The notes below the pieces were generated by a model. The model worked only from the letters and a program-made list of their open reading frames with translations. It was not told the DNA's origin and did not search any database. Both the position numbers and the translations under genes were made by a program. Of a stretch of 64,000 nucleotides of DNA, positions 22,383 through 37,300 are shown one piece after another. Position 1 is the first letter of the stretch. The number at the start of each line of letters is the position of its first letter. The stretch is taken from positions 1,488,001 to 1,552,000 of the forward strand of contig CM082587.2 of assembly GCA_040954595.2 (NCBI GenBank). Direction: 5' to 3'. This stretch comes from Balanoglossus misakiensis. Lineage: Eukaryota; Hemichordata.

Positions 22383-25300
22383 GTAAGTTTTTCTAAGTTA
22401 GGAATTAGACATTTTACATAATTTTCATGAGATACAACGAATGAAAAATGTCTAAAGATGTCCAAAACTGACAAAATCACAAAATCAAAATGACAAAATC
22501 ACATCTTCAAAGAGACCAATTGTCGACTTTGGGAACTTTTAACGATTTGGTCATTTTTGGACATTTTTCATGGGTTATAGACAATTTTTCGATTTGGCGA
22601 AATTTGGCAATTTTATAACCCATGGTTTTTATCAAAAAATGACCACATTTTGAAATTTCGCGAAGTCGAAAAATTTACATTTCTGGATGATTTTCATGAG
22701 CTATAACCTTGACATTTCTGGATGATTTTCATGAGCTATAACCCATGGTTTTTATCAAAAAGTGACCAAATTTTGAAATTTCGCGTAGTCGAAAAATTGA
22801 CATTTCTGGATGATTTTCATGAGCTATAACCCATGGTTTTTATCAAAAAATGACCAAATTTTGAAATTTCGCGAAGTCGAAAAATTGACATTTCTGGATG
22901 ATTTTCATGAGCTATAACCCATGGTTTTTATCAAAAAATGACCAAATTTTGAAATTTCGCTAAGTCGAAAAATTGACATTTCTGGATGATTTTCAAGAGC
23001 TATAACCCACGGTTTTTTCAAAAAATGACCAAATTTTGAAAATTCGCAAAGTCGAAAAATCTTCGATTTCTGACGATTTTCCTGAGCTATAACCCATGGT
23101 TTTTTCAAAAAATGACCAAATTTTGAAAATTCGCGAAGTCGAAAAATCTTCGATTTCTGACGATTTTCCTGAGCTATAACCCATGGTTTTTTCAAAAAAT
23201 GACCAAATTTTGAAAATTCGCAAAGTCGAAAAATCTTCGATTTCTGACGATTTTCCTGAGCTATAACCCATGGTTTTTTCAAAAAATGACCACATTTTGA
23301 AAATTCGCAAAGTCGAAAAATCTTCGATTTCTGACGATTTTCCTGAGCTATAACCCATGGTTTTTTCAAAAAATGACCAAATTTTGAAAATTCGCAAAGT
23401 CGAAAAATCTTCGATTTCTGACGATTTTCCTGAGCTATAACCCATGGTTTTTTCAAAAAATGACCAAATTTTGAAAATTCGCAAAGTCGAAAAATCTTCG
23501 ATTTCTGACGATTTTCCTGAGCTATAACCCATGGTTTTTTCAAAAAATGACCAAATTTTGAAAATTCGCAAAGTCGAAAAATCTTCGATTTCTGACGATT
23601 TTCCTGAGCTATAACCCATGGTTTTTTCAAAAAATGACCAAATTTTGAAAATTCGCAAAGTCGAAAAATCTTCGATTTCTGACGATTTTCCTGAGCTATA
23701 ACCCATGGTTTTTTCAAAAAATGACCAAATTTTGAAAATTCGCAAAGTCGAAAAATCTTCGATTTCTGACGATTTTCCTGAGCTATAACCCATGGTTTTT
23801 TCAAAAAATGACCAAATTTTGAAAATTCGCAAAGTCGAAAAATCTTCGATTTCTGACGATTTTCCTGAGCTATAACCCATGGTTTTTTCAAAAAATGACC
23901 AAATTTTGAAAATTCGCAAAGTCGAAAAATCTTCGATTTCTGACGATTTTCCTGAGCTATAACCCATGGTTTTTTCAAAAAATGACCAAATTTTGAAAAT
24001 TCGCAAAGTCGAAAAATCTTCGATTTCTGACGATTTTCCTGAGCTATAACCCATGGTTTTTATCAAAAAATGACCAAATTTTGAAAATTCGCAAAGTCGA
24101 AAAATCTTCGATTTCTGACGATTTTCCTGAGCTATAACCCATGGTTTTTTCAAAAAATGACCAAATTTTGAAAATTCGCAAAGTCGAAAAATCTTCGATT
24201 TCTGACGATTTTCCTGAGCTATAACCCATGGTTTTTTCAAAAAATGACCAAATTTTGAAAATTCGCGAAGTCGAAAAATCTTCGATTTCTGACGATTTTC
24301 CTGAGCTATAACCCATGGTTTTTTCAAAAAATGACCAAATTTTGAAAATTCGCAAAGTCGAAAAATCTTCGATTTCTGACGATTTTCCTGAGCTATAACC
24401 CATGGTTTTTTCAAAAAATGACCACATTTTGAAAATTCGCAAAGTCGAAAAATCTTCGATTTCTGACGATTTTCCTGAGCTATAACCCATGGTTTTTTCA
24501 AAAAATGACCAAATTTTGAAAATTCGCAAAGTCGAAAAATCTTCGATTTCTGACGATTTTCCTGAGCTATAACCCATGGTTTTTTCAAAAAATGACCAAA
24601 TTTTGAAAATTCGCAAAGTCGAAAAATCTTCGATTTCTGACGATTTTCCTGAGCTATAACCCATGGTTTTTTCAAAAAATGACCAAATTTTGAAAATTCG
24701 CAAAGTCGAAAAATCTTCGATTTCTGACGATTTTCCTGAGCTATAACCCATGGTTTTTTCAAAAAATGACCAAATTTTGAAAATTCGCAAAGTCGAAAAA
24801 TCTTCGATTTCTGACGATTTTCCTGAGCTATAACCCATGGTTTTTTCAAAAAATGACCAAATTTTGAAAATTCGCAAAGTCGAAAAATCTTCGATTTCTG
24901 ACGATTTTCCTGAGCTATAACCCATGGTTTTTTCAAAAAATGACCAAATTTTGAAAATTCGCAAAGTCGAAAAATCTTCGATTTCTGACGATTTTCCTGA
25001 GCTATAACCCATGGTTTTTATCAAAAAATGACCAAATTTTGAAAATTCGCAAAGTCGAAAAATCTTCGATTTCTGACGATTTTCCTGAGCTATAACCCAT
25101 GGTTTTTATCAAAAAATGACCAAATTTTGAAAATTCGCAAAGTCGAAAAATCTTCGATTTCTGACGATTTTCCTGAGCTATAACCCATGGTTTTTATCAA
25201 AAAATGACCAAATTTTGAAAATTCGCAAAGTCGAAAAATCTTCGATTTCTGACGATTTTCCTGAGCTATAACCCATGGTTTTTATCAAAAAATGACCAAA

Positions 25301-28300
25301 TTTTGAAAATTCGCAAAGTCGAAAAATCTTCGATTTCTGACGATTTTCCTGAGCTATAACCCATGGTTTTTATCAAAAAATGACCAAATTTTGAAAATTC
25401 GCAAAGTCGAAAAATCTTCGATTTCTGACGATTTTCCTGAGCTATAACCCATGGTTTTTATCAAAAAATGACCAAATTTTGAAAATTCGCAAAGTCGAAA
25501 AATCTTCGATTTCTGACGATTTTCCTGAGCTATAACCCATGGTTTTTATCAAAAAATGACCAAATTTTGAAAATTCGCAAAGTCGAAAAATCATCGATTT
25601 CTGACGATTTTCCTGAGCTATAACCCATGGTTTTTTCAAAAAATGACCAAATTTTGAAAATTCGCAAAGTCGAAAAATCTTCGATTTCTGACGATTTTCC
25701 TGAGCTATAACCCATGGTTTTTTCAAAAAATGACCAAATTTTGAAAATTCGCAAAGTCGAAAAATCTTCGATTTCTGACGATTTTCCTGAGCTATAACCC
25801 ATGGTTTTTTCAAAAAATGACCAAATTTTGAAAATTCGCAAAGTCGAAAAATCTTCGATTTCTGACGATTTTCCTGAGCTATAACCCATGGTTTTTTCAA
25901 AAAATGACCAAATTTTGAAAATTCGCAAAGTCGAAAAATCTTCGATTTCTGACGATTTTCCTGAGCTATAACCCACGGTTTTTATCAAAAAATGACCAAA
26001 TTTTGAAAATTCGCAAAGTCGAAAAATCTTCGATTTCTGACGATTTTCCTGAGCTATAACCCATGGTTTTTTCAAAAAATGACCAAATTTTGAAAATTCG
26101 CAAAGTCGAAAAATCTTCGATTTCTGACGATTTTCCTGAGCTATAACCCATGGTTTTTTCAAAAAATGACCAAATTTTGAAAATTCGCAAAGTCGAAAAA
26201 TCTTCGATTTCTGACGATTTTCCTGAGCTATAACCCATGGTTTTTTCAAAAAATGACCAAATTTTGAAAATTCGCAAAGTCGAAAAATCTTCGATTTCTG
26301 ACGATTTTCCTGAGCTATAACCCATGGTTTTTTCAAAAAATGACCAAATTTTGAAAATTCGCAAAGTCGAAAAATCTTCGATTTCTGACGATTTTCCTGA
26401 GCTATAACCCATGTTTTTTTCAAAAAATGACCACATTTTGAAAATTCGCAAAGTCGAAAAATCTTCGATTTCTGACGATTTTCCTGAGCTATAACCCATG
26501 GTTTTTTCAAAAAATGACCAAATTTTGAAAATTCGCAAAGTCGAAAAATCTTCGATTTCTGACGATTTTCCTGAGCTATAACCCATGGTTTTTCCAAAAA
26601 ATGACCAAATTTTGAAAATTCGCAAAGTCGAAAAATCTTCGATTTCTGACGATTTTCCTGAGCTATAACCCATGTTTTTTTCAAAAAATGACCAAATTTT
26701 GAAAATTCGCAAAGTCGAAAAATCTTCGATTTCTGACGATTTTCCTGAGCTATAACCCATGGTTTTTTCAAAAAATGACCAAATTTTGAAAATTCGCAAA
26801 GTCGAAAAATCTTCGATTTCTGACGATTTTCCTGAGCTATAACCCATGGTTTTTTCAAAAAATGACCAAATTTTGAAAATTCGCGAAGTCGAAAAATCTT
26901 CGATTTCTGACGATTTTCCTGAGCTATAACCCATGTTTTTTTCAAAAAATGACCAAATTTTGAAAATTCGCAAAGTCGAAAAATCTTCGATTTCTGACGA
27001 TTTTCCTGAGCTATAACCCATGTTTTTTTCAAAAAATGACCAAATTTTGAAAATTCGCAAAGTCGAAAAATCTTCGATTTCTGACGATTTTCCTGAGCTA
27101 TAACCCATGGTTTTTTCAAAAAATGACCAAATTTTGAAAATTCGCAAAGTCGAAAAATCTTCGATTTCTGACGATTTTCCTGAGCTATAACCCATGGTTT
27201 TTTCAAAAAATGACCAAATTTTGAAAATTCGCAAAGTCGAAAAATCTTCGATTTCTGACGATTTTCCTGAGCTATAACCCATGGTTTTTATCAAAAAATG
27301 ACCAAATTTTGAAAATTCGCAAAGTCGAAAAATCTTCGATTTCTGACGATTTTCCTGAGCTATAACCCATGGTTTTTATCAAAAAATGACCTAATTTTGA
27401 AAATTCGCAAAGTCGAAAAATCTTCGATTTCTGACGATTTTCCTGAGCTATAACCCATGGTTTTTATCAAAAAATGACCAAATTTTGAAAATTCGCAAAG
27501 TCGAAAAATCTTCGATTTCTGACGATTTTCCTGAGCTATAACCCATGGTTTTTATCAAAAAATGACCAAATTTTGAAAATTCGCAAAGTCGAAAAATCTT
27601 CGATTTCTGACGATTTTCCTGAGCTATAACCCATGTTTTTTTCAAAAAATGACCAAATTTTGAAAATTCGCAAAGTCGAAAAATCTTCGATTTATGACGA
27701 TTTTCCTGAGCTATAACCCATGGTTTTTATCAAAAAATGACCAAATTTTGAAAATTCGCAAAGTCGAAAAATCTTCGATTTATGACGATTTTCCTGAGCT
27801 ATAACCCATGGTTTTTTTCAAAAAATGACCAAATTTTGAAAATTCGCAAAGTCGAAAAATCTTCGATTTCTGACGATTTTCCTGAGCTATAACCCATGGT
27901 TTTTTCAAAAAATGACCAAATTTTGAAAATTCGCAAAGTCGAAAAATCTTCGCTTTCTGACGATTTTCCTGAGCTATAACCCATGGTTTTTATCAAAAAA
28001 TGACCAAATTTTGAAAATTCGCAAAGTCGAAAAATCTTCGATTTCTGACGATTTTCCTGAGCTATAACCCATGGTTTTTTCAAAAAATGACCAAATTTTG
28101 AAAATTCGCAAAGTCGAAAAATCTTCGATTTCTGACGATTTTCCTGAGCTATAACCCATGTTTTTTTCAAAAAATGACCAAATTTTGAAAATTCGCAAAG
28201 TCGAAAAATCGTCGATTTCTGACGATTTCCCTGAGCTATAACCCATGGTTTTTATCAAAAAATGACCAAATTTTGAAAATTCGCAAAGTCGAAAAATCTT

Positions 28301-31300
28301 CGATTTCTGACGATTTTCCTGAGCTATAACCCATGGTTTTTATCAAAAAATGACCAAATTTTGAAAATTCGCAAAGTCGAAAAATCTTCGATTTCTGACG
28401 ATTTTCCTGAGCTATAACCCATGGTTTTTATCAAAAAATGACCAAATTTTGAAAATTCGCAAAGTCGAAAAATCTTCGATTTCTGACGATTTTCCTGAGC
28501 TATAACCCATGGTTTTTTCAAAAAATGACCAAATTTTGAAAATTCGCAAAGTCGAAAAATCTTCGATTTCTGACGATTTTCCTGAGCTATAACCCATGGT
28601 TTTTATCAAAAAATGACCAAATTTTGAAAATTCGCAAAGTCGAAAAATCTTCGATTTCTGACGATTTTCCTGAGCTATAACCCATGGTTTTTATCAAAAA
28701 ATGACCAAATTTTGAAAATTCGCAAAGTCGAAAAATCTTCGATTTCTGACGATTTTCCTGAGCTATAACCCATGTTTTTTTCAAAAAATGACCAAATTTT
28801 GAAAATTCGCAAAGTCGAAAAATCTTCGATTTCTGACGATTTTCCTGAGCTATAACCCATGGTTTTTTCAAAAAATGACCAAATTTTGAAAATTCGCAAN
28901 NNNNNNNNNNNNNNNNNNNNNNNNNNNNNNNNNNNNNNNNNNNNNNNNNNNNNNNNNNNNNNNNNNNNNNNNNNNNNNNNNNNNNNNNNNNNNNNNNNNT
29001 GAGCTATTAACCCATGTTTTTTTCAAAAATGACCAAATTTGAAAATTCGCAAAGTCGAAAAAATCTTCGATTTTGACAATGAGAAGATCCACATCTCGTG
29101 AGAGTTTGAGCTATAACCCATGTTTTTTCAAAAAATGACCAAATTTTGAAAATTCGCAAAGTCGAAAAATCTTCGATTTCTGACGATTTTCCTGAGCTAT
29201 AACCCATGGTTTTTTCAAAAAATGACCAAATTTTGAAAATTCGCAAAGTCGAAAAATCTTCGATTTCTGACGATTTTCCTGAGCTATAACCCATGGTTTT
29301 TTCAAAAAATGACCAAATTTTGAAAATTCGCAAAGTCGAAAAATCTTCGATTTCTGACGATTTTCCTGAGCTATAACCCATGGTTTTTATCAAAAAATGA
29401 CCAAATTTTGAAAATTCGCAAAGTCGAAAAATCTTCGATTTCTGACGATTTTCCTGAGCTATAACCCATGGTTTTTATCAAAAAATGACCAAATTTTGAA
29501 AATTCGCAAAGTCGAAAAATCTTCGATTTCTGACGATTTTCCTGAGCTATAACCCATGGTTTTTATCAAAAAATGACCAAATTTTGAAAATTCGCAAAGT
29601 CGAAAAAATCTTCGATTTCTGACGATTTTCCTGAGCTATAACCCATGGTTTTTATCAAAAAATGACCAAATTTTGAAAATTCGCAAAGTCGAAAAAATCT
29701 TCGATTTCTGACGATTTTCCTGAGCTATAACCCATGTTTTTTCAAAAAATGACCAAATTTTGAAAATTCGCAAAGTCGAAAAATCTTCGATTTATGACGA
29801 TTTTCCTGAGCTATAACCCATGGTTTTTATCAAAAAATGACCAAATTTTGAAAATTCGCAAAGTCGAAAAATCTTCGATTTATGACGATTTTCCTGAGCT
29901 ATAACCCATGGTTTTTATCAAAAAATGACCAAATTTTGAAAATTCGCAAAGTCGAAAAATCTTCGATTTCTGACGATTTTCCTGAGCTATAACCCATGGT
30001 TTTTATCAAAAAATGACCAAATTTTGAAAATTCGCAAAGTCGAAAAATCTTCGATTTCTGACGATTTTCCTGAGCTATAACCCATGGTTTTTTTCAAAAA
30101 ATGACCAAATTTTGAAAATTCGCAAAGTCGAAAAAATCTTCGATTTCTGACGATTTTCCTGAGCTATAACCCATGGTTTTTATCAAAAAATGACCAAATT
30201 TTGAAAATTCGCAAAGTCGAAAAATCTTCGATTTCTGACGATTTTCCTGAGCTATAACCCATGGTTTTTTCAAAAAATGACCAAATTTTGAAAATTCGCA
30301 AAGTCGAAAAATCTTCGATTTCTGACGATTTCCCTGAGCTATAACCCATGGTTTTTATCAAAAAATGACCAAATTTTGAAAATTCGCAAAGTCGAAAAAT
30401 CTTCGATTTCTGACGATTTTCCTGAGCTATAACCCATGGTTTTTATCAAAAAATGACCAAATTTTGAAAATTCGCAAAGTCGAAAAATCTTCGATTTCTG
30501 ACGATTTTCCTGAGCTATAACCCATGGTTTTTATCAAAAAATGACCAAATTTTGAAAATTCGCAAAGTCGAAAAATCTTCGATTTCTGACGATTTTCCTG
30601 AGCTATAACCCATGGTTTTTATCAAAAAATGACCAAATTTTGAAAATTCGCAAAGTCGAAAAATCTTCGATTTCTGACGATTTTCCTGAGCTATAACCCA
30701 TGGTTTTTATCAAAAAATGACCAAATTTTGAAAATTCGCAAAGTCGAAAAATCTTCGATTTCTGACGATTTTCCTGAGCTATAACCCATGGTTTTTATCA
30801 AAAAATGACCAAATTTTGAAAATTCGCAAAGTCGAAAAATCTTCGATTTCTGACGATTTTCCTGAGCTATAACCCATGGTTTTTATCAAAAAATGACCAA
30901 ATTTTGAAAATTCGCAAAGTCGAAAAATCTTCGATTTCTGACGATTTTCCTGAGCTATAACCCATGGTTTTTATCAAAAAATGACCAAATTTTGAAAATT
31001 CGCAAAGTCGAAAAATCTTCGATTTCTGACGATTTTCCTGAGCTATAACCCATGGTTTTTATCAAAAAATGACCAAATTTTGAAAATTCGCAAAGTCGAA
31101 AAATCTTCGATTTCTGACGATTTTCCTGAGCTATAACCATGGTTTTTATCAAAAAATGACCAAATTTTGAAAATTCGCAAAGTCGAAAAATCTTCGATTT
31201 CTGACGATTTTCCTGAGCTATAACCCATGGTTTTTATCAAAAAATGACCAAATTTTGAAAATTCGCAAAGTCGAAAATCTTCGATTTCTGACGATTTCCT

Positions 31301-34300
31301 GAGCTATAACCCATGGTTTTTATCAAAAAATGACCAAATTTTGAAAATTCGCAAAGTCGAAAAATCTTCGATTTCTGACGATTTTCCTGAGCTATAACCC
31401 ATGGTTTTTATCAAAAAATGACCAAATTTTGAAAATTCGCAAAGTCGAAAAATCTTCGATTTCTGACGATTTTCCTGAGCTATAACCCATGGTTTTTTCA
31501 AAAAAATGACCAAATTTTGAAAATTCGCAAAGTCGAAAAATCTTCGATTTCTGACGATTTTCCTGAGCTATAACCCATGGTTTTTATCAAAAAATGACCA
31601 AATTTTGAAAATTCGCAAAGTCGAAAAATCTTCGATTTCTGACGATTTTCCTGAGCTATAACCCATGGTTTTTATCAAAAAATGACCAAATTTTGAAAAT
31701 TCGCAAAGTCGAAAAATCTTCGATTTCTGACGATTTTCCTGAGCTATAACCCATGGTTTTTATCAAAAAATGACCAAATTTTGAAAATTCGCAAAGTCGA
31801 AAAATCTTCGATTTCTGACGATTTTCCTGAGCTATAACCCATGGTTTTTATCAAAAAATGACCAAATTTTGAAAATTCGCAAAGTCGAAAAATCTTCGAT
31901 TTCTGACGATTTTCCTGAGCTATAACCCATGGTTTTTATCAAAAAATGACCAAATTTTGAAAATTCGCAAAGTCGAAAAATCTTCGATTTCTGACGATTT
32001 TCCTGAGCTATAACCCATGGTTTTTTATCAAAAAATGACCAAATTTTGAAAATTCGCAAAGTCGAAAAATCTTCGATTTCTGACGATTTTCCTGAGCTAT
32101 AACCCATGGTTTTTATCAAAAAATGACCAAATTTTGAAAATTCGCAAAGTCGAAAAATCTTCGATTTCTGACGATTTTCCTGAGCTATAACCCATGGTTT
32201 TTATCAAAAAATGACCAAATTTTGAAAATTCGCAAAGTCGAAAAATCTTCGATTTCTGACGATTTTCCTGAGCTATAACCCATGGTTTTTATCAAAAAAT
32301 GACCAAATTTTGAAAATTCGCAAAGTCGAAAAATCTTCGATTTCTGACGATTTTCCTGAGCTATAACCCATGGTTTTTATCAAAAAATGACCAAATTTTG
32401 AAAATTCGCAAAGTCGAAAAATCGTCGATTTCTGACGATTTTCCTGAGCTATAACCCATGGTTTTTATCAAAAAATGACCAAATTTTGAAAATTCGCAAA
32501 GTCGAAAAATCTTCGATTTCTGACGATTTTCCTGAGCTATAACCCATGGTTTTTATCAAAAAATGACCAAATTTTGAAAATTCGCAAAGTCGAAAAATCT
32601 TCGATTTCTGACGATTTTCCTGAGCTATAACCCATGGTTTTTTCAAAAAATGACCAAATTTGAAAATTCGCAAAGTCGAAAAATCTTCGATTTCTGACGA
32701 TTTTCCTGAGCTATAACCCATGGTTTTTATCAAAAAATGACCAAATTTTGAAAATTCGCAAAGTCGAAAAATCTTCGATTTCTGACGATTTTCCTGAGCT
32801 ATAACCCATGGTTTTTATCAAAAAATGACCAAATTTTGAAAATTCGCAAAGTCGAAAAATCTTCGATTTCTGACGATTTTCCTGAGCTATAACCCATGGT
32901 TTTTATCAAAAAATGACCAAATTTTGAAAATTCGCAAAGTCGAAAAATCTTCGATTTCTGACGATTTTCCTGAGCTATAACCCATGGTTTTTATCAAAAA
33001 ATGACCAAATTTTGAAAATTCGCAAAGTCGAAAAATCTTCGATTTCTGACGATTTTCCTGAGCTATAACCCATGGTTTTATCAAAAATGACCAAATTTTG
33101 AAAATTCGCAAAGTCGAAAAATCTTCGATTTCTGACGATTTTTCCTGAGCTATAACCCATGGTTTTTATCAAAAAATGACCAAATTTTGAAAATTCGCAA
33201 AGTCGAAAAATCTTCGATTTCTGACGATTTTCCTGAGCTATAACCCATGGTTTTTATCAAAAAATGACCAAATTTTGAAAATTCGCAAAGTCGAAAAATC
33301 TTCGATTTCTGACGATTTTCCTGAGCTATAACCCATGGTTTTTATCAAAAAATGACCAAATTTTGAAAATTCGCAAAGTCGAAAAATCGTCGATTTCTGA
33401 CGATTTTCCTGAGCTATAACCCATGGTTTTTTATCAAAAAATGACCAAATTTGAAAATTCGCAAAGTCGAAAAATCGTCGATTTCTGACGATTTTCCTGA
33501 GCTATAACCCATGGTTTTTTCAAAAAATGACCAAATTTTGAAAATTCGCAAAGTCGAAAAATCGTCGATTTCTGACGATTTTCCTGAGCTATAACCCATG
33601 GTTTTTTCAAAAAATGACCAAATTTTGAAAATTCGCAAAGTCGAAAAATCTTCGATTTCTGACGATTTTCCTGAGCTATAACCCATGGTTTTTATCAAAA
33701 AATGACCAAATTTTGAAAATTCGCAAAGTCGAAAAATCTTCGATTTCTGACGATTTTCCTGAGCTATAACCCATGGTTTTTATCAAAAATGACCAAATTT
33801 TGAAAATTCGCAAAGTCGAAAAATCTTCGATTTCTGACGATTTTCCTGAGCTATAACCCATGGTTTTTTCAAAAAATGACCAAATTTTGAAAATTCGCAA
33901 AGTCGAAAAATCTTCGATTTCTGACGATTTTCCTGAGCTATAACCCATGGTTTTTTCAAAAAATGACCAAATTTTGAAAATTCGCAAAGTCGAAAAATCT
34001 TCGATTTCTGACGATTTTCCTGAGCTATAACCCATGGTTTTTATCAAAAATGACAAATTTTGAAAATTCGCAAAGTCGAAAAATCTTCGATTTCTGACGA
34101 TTTTCCTGAGCTATAACCCATGGTTTTTATCAAAAAATGACCAAATTTTGAAAATTCGCAAAGTCGAAAAATCTTCGATTTCTGACGATTTTCCTGAGCT
34201 ATAACCCATGGTTTTTATCAAAAAATGACCAAATTTTGAAAATTCGCAAAGTCGAAAAATCTTCGATTTCTGACGATTTTCCTGAGCTATAACCCATGGT

Positions 34301-37300
34301 TTTTATCAAAAAATGACCAAATTTTGAAAATTCGCAAAGTCGAAAAATCTTCGATTTCTGACGATTTTCCTGAGCTATAACCCATGGTTTATCAAAAAAT
34401 GACCAAATTTTGAAAATTCGCAAAGTCGAAAAATCTTCGATTTCTGACGATTTTCCTGAGCTATAACCCATGGTTTTTATCAAAAAATGACCAAATTTTG
34501 AAAATTCGCAAAGTCGAAAAATCTTCGATTTCTGACGATTTTCCTGAGCTATAACCCATGGTTTTTATCAAAAAATGACCAAATTTTGAAAATTCGCAAA
34601 GTCGAAAAATCTTCGATTTCTGACGATTTTCCTGAGCTATAACCCATGGTTTTTATCAAAAAATGACCAAATTTTGAAAATTCGCAAAGTCGAAAAATCT
34701 TCGATTTCTGACGATTTTCCTGAGCTATAACCCATGGTTTTTATCAAAAAATGACCAAATTTTGAAAATTCGCAAAGTCGAAAAATCTTCGATTTCTGAC
34801 GATTTTCCTGAGCTATAACCCATGGTTTTTATCAAAAAATGACCAAATTTTGAAAATTCGCAAAGTCGAAAAATCTTCGATTTCTGACGATTTTCCTGAG
34901 CTATAACCCATGGTTTTTATCAAAAAATGACCAAATTTTGAAAATTCGCAAAGTCGAAAAATCTTCGATTTCTGACGATTTTCCTGAGCTATAACCCATG
35001 GTTTTTATCAAAAAATGACCAAATTTTGAAAATTCGCAAAGTCGAAAAATCTTCGATTTCTGACGATTTTCCTGAGCTATAACCCATGGTTTTTATCAAA
35101 AAATGACCAAATTTTGAAAATTCGCAAAGTCGAAAAATCTTCGATTTCTGACGATTTTCCTGAGCTATAACCCATGGTTTTTATCAAAAAATGACCAAAT
35201 TTTGAAAATTCGCAAAGTCGAAAAATCTTCGATTTCTGACGATTTTCCTGAGCTATAACCCATGGTTTTTATCAAAAAATGACCAAATTTTGAAAATTCG
35301 CAAAGTCGAAAAATCTTCGATTTCTGACGATTTTCCTGAGCTATAACCCATGGTTTTTATCAAAAAATGACCAAATTTTGAAAATTCGCAAAGTCGAAAA
35401 ATCTTCGATTTCTGACGATTTTCCTGAGCTATAACCCATGGTTTTTTCAAAAAATGACCAAATTTTGAAAATTCGCAAAGTCGAAAAATCTTCGATTTCT
35501 GACGATTTTCCTGAGCTATAACCCATGGTTTTTATCAAAAAATGACCAAATTTTGAAAATTCGCAAAGTCGAAAAATCTTCGATTTCTGACGATTTTCCT
35601 GAGCTATAACCCATGGTTTTTATCAAAAAATGACCAAATTTTGAAAATTCGCAAAGTCGAAAAATCTTCGATTTCTGACGATTTTCCTGAGCTATAACCC
35701 ATGGTTTTTATCAAAAAATGACCAAATTTTGAAAATTCGCAAAGTCGAAAAATCTTCGATTTCTGACGATTTTCCTGAGCTATAACCCATGGTTTTTATC
35801 AAAAAATGACCAAATTTTGAAAATTCGCAAAGTCGAAAAATCTTCGATTTCTGACGATTTTCCTGAGCTATAACCCATGGTTTTTATCAAAAAATGACCA
35901 AATTTTGAAAATTCGCAAAGTCGAAAAATCTTCGATTTCTGACGATTTTCCTGAGCTATAACCCATGGTTTTTATCAAAAAATGACCAAATTTTGAAAAT
36001 TCGCAAAGTCGAAAAATCTTCGATTTCTGACGATTTTCCTGAGCTATAACCCATGGTTTTTATCAAAAAATGACCAAATTTTGAAAATTCGCAAAGTCGA
36101 AAAATCTTCGATTTCTGACGATTTTCCTGAGCTATAACCCATGGTTTTTATCAAAAAATGACCAAATTTTGAAAATTCGCAAAGTCGAAAAATCTTCGAT
36201 TTCTGACGATTTTCCTGAGCTATAACCCATGGTTTTTATCAAAAAATGACCAAATTTTGAAAATTCGCAAAGTCGAAAAATCTTCGATTTCTGACGATTT
36301 TCCTGAGCTATAACCCATGGTTTTTTCAAAAAATGACCAAATTTTGAAAATTCGCAAAGTCGAAAAATCTTCGATTTCTGACGATTTTCCTGAGCTATAA
36401 CCCATGGTTTTTATCAAAAAATGACCAAATTTTGAAAATTCGCAAAGTCGAAAAATCTTCGATTTCTGACGATTTTCCTGAGCTATAACCCATGGTTTTT
36501 ATCAAAAAATGACCAAATTTTGAAAATTCGCAAAGTCGAAAAATCTTCGATTTCTGACCATTTTCCTGAGCTATAACCCATGGTTTTTTCAAAAAATGAC
36601 CAAATTTTGAAAATTCGCAAAGTCGAAAAATCTTCGATTTCTGACGATTTTCCTGAGCTATAACCCATGGTTTTTTCAAAAAATGACCAAATTTTGAAAA
36701 TTCGCAAAGTCGAAAAATCTTCGATTTCTGACGATTTTCCTGAGCTATAACCCATGGTTTTTATCAAAAAATGACCAAATTTTGAAAATTCGCAAAGTCG
36801 AAAAATCTTCGATTTCTGACGATTTTCCTGAGCTATAACCCATGGTTTTTTCAAAAAATGACCAAATTTTGAAAATTCGCAAAGTCGAAAAATCTTCGAT
36901 TTCTGACGATTTTCCTGAGCTATAACCCATGGTTTTTATCAAAAAATGACCAAATTTTGAAAATTCGCAAAGTCGAAAAATCTTCGATTTCTGACGATTT
37001 TCCTGAGCTATAACCCATGGTTTTTTCAAAAAATGACCAAATTTTGAAAATTCGCAAAGTCGAAAAATCTTCGATTTCTGACGATTTTCCTGAGCTATAA
37101 CCCATGGTTTTTATCAAAAACTGACCAAATTTTGAAAATTCGCAAAGTCGAAAAATCTTCGATTTCTGACGATTTTCCTGAGCTATAACCCATGGTTTTT
37201 ATCAAAAAATGACCAAATTTTGAAAATTCGCAAAGTCGAAAAATCTTCGATTTCTGACGATTTTCCTGAGCTATAACCCATGGTTTTTATCAAAAAATGA

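Noticed and set aside
22905-28899. Very long minus-strand open frames (up to 647 codons) in the left satellite arm
   Set aside because: They overlap in two frames of the same 87-bp unit, differ only by repeat variants, have no start context and end wherever an 88-bp unit shifts frame. They are period artefacts.
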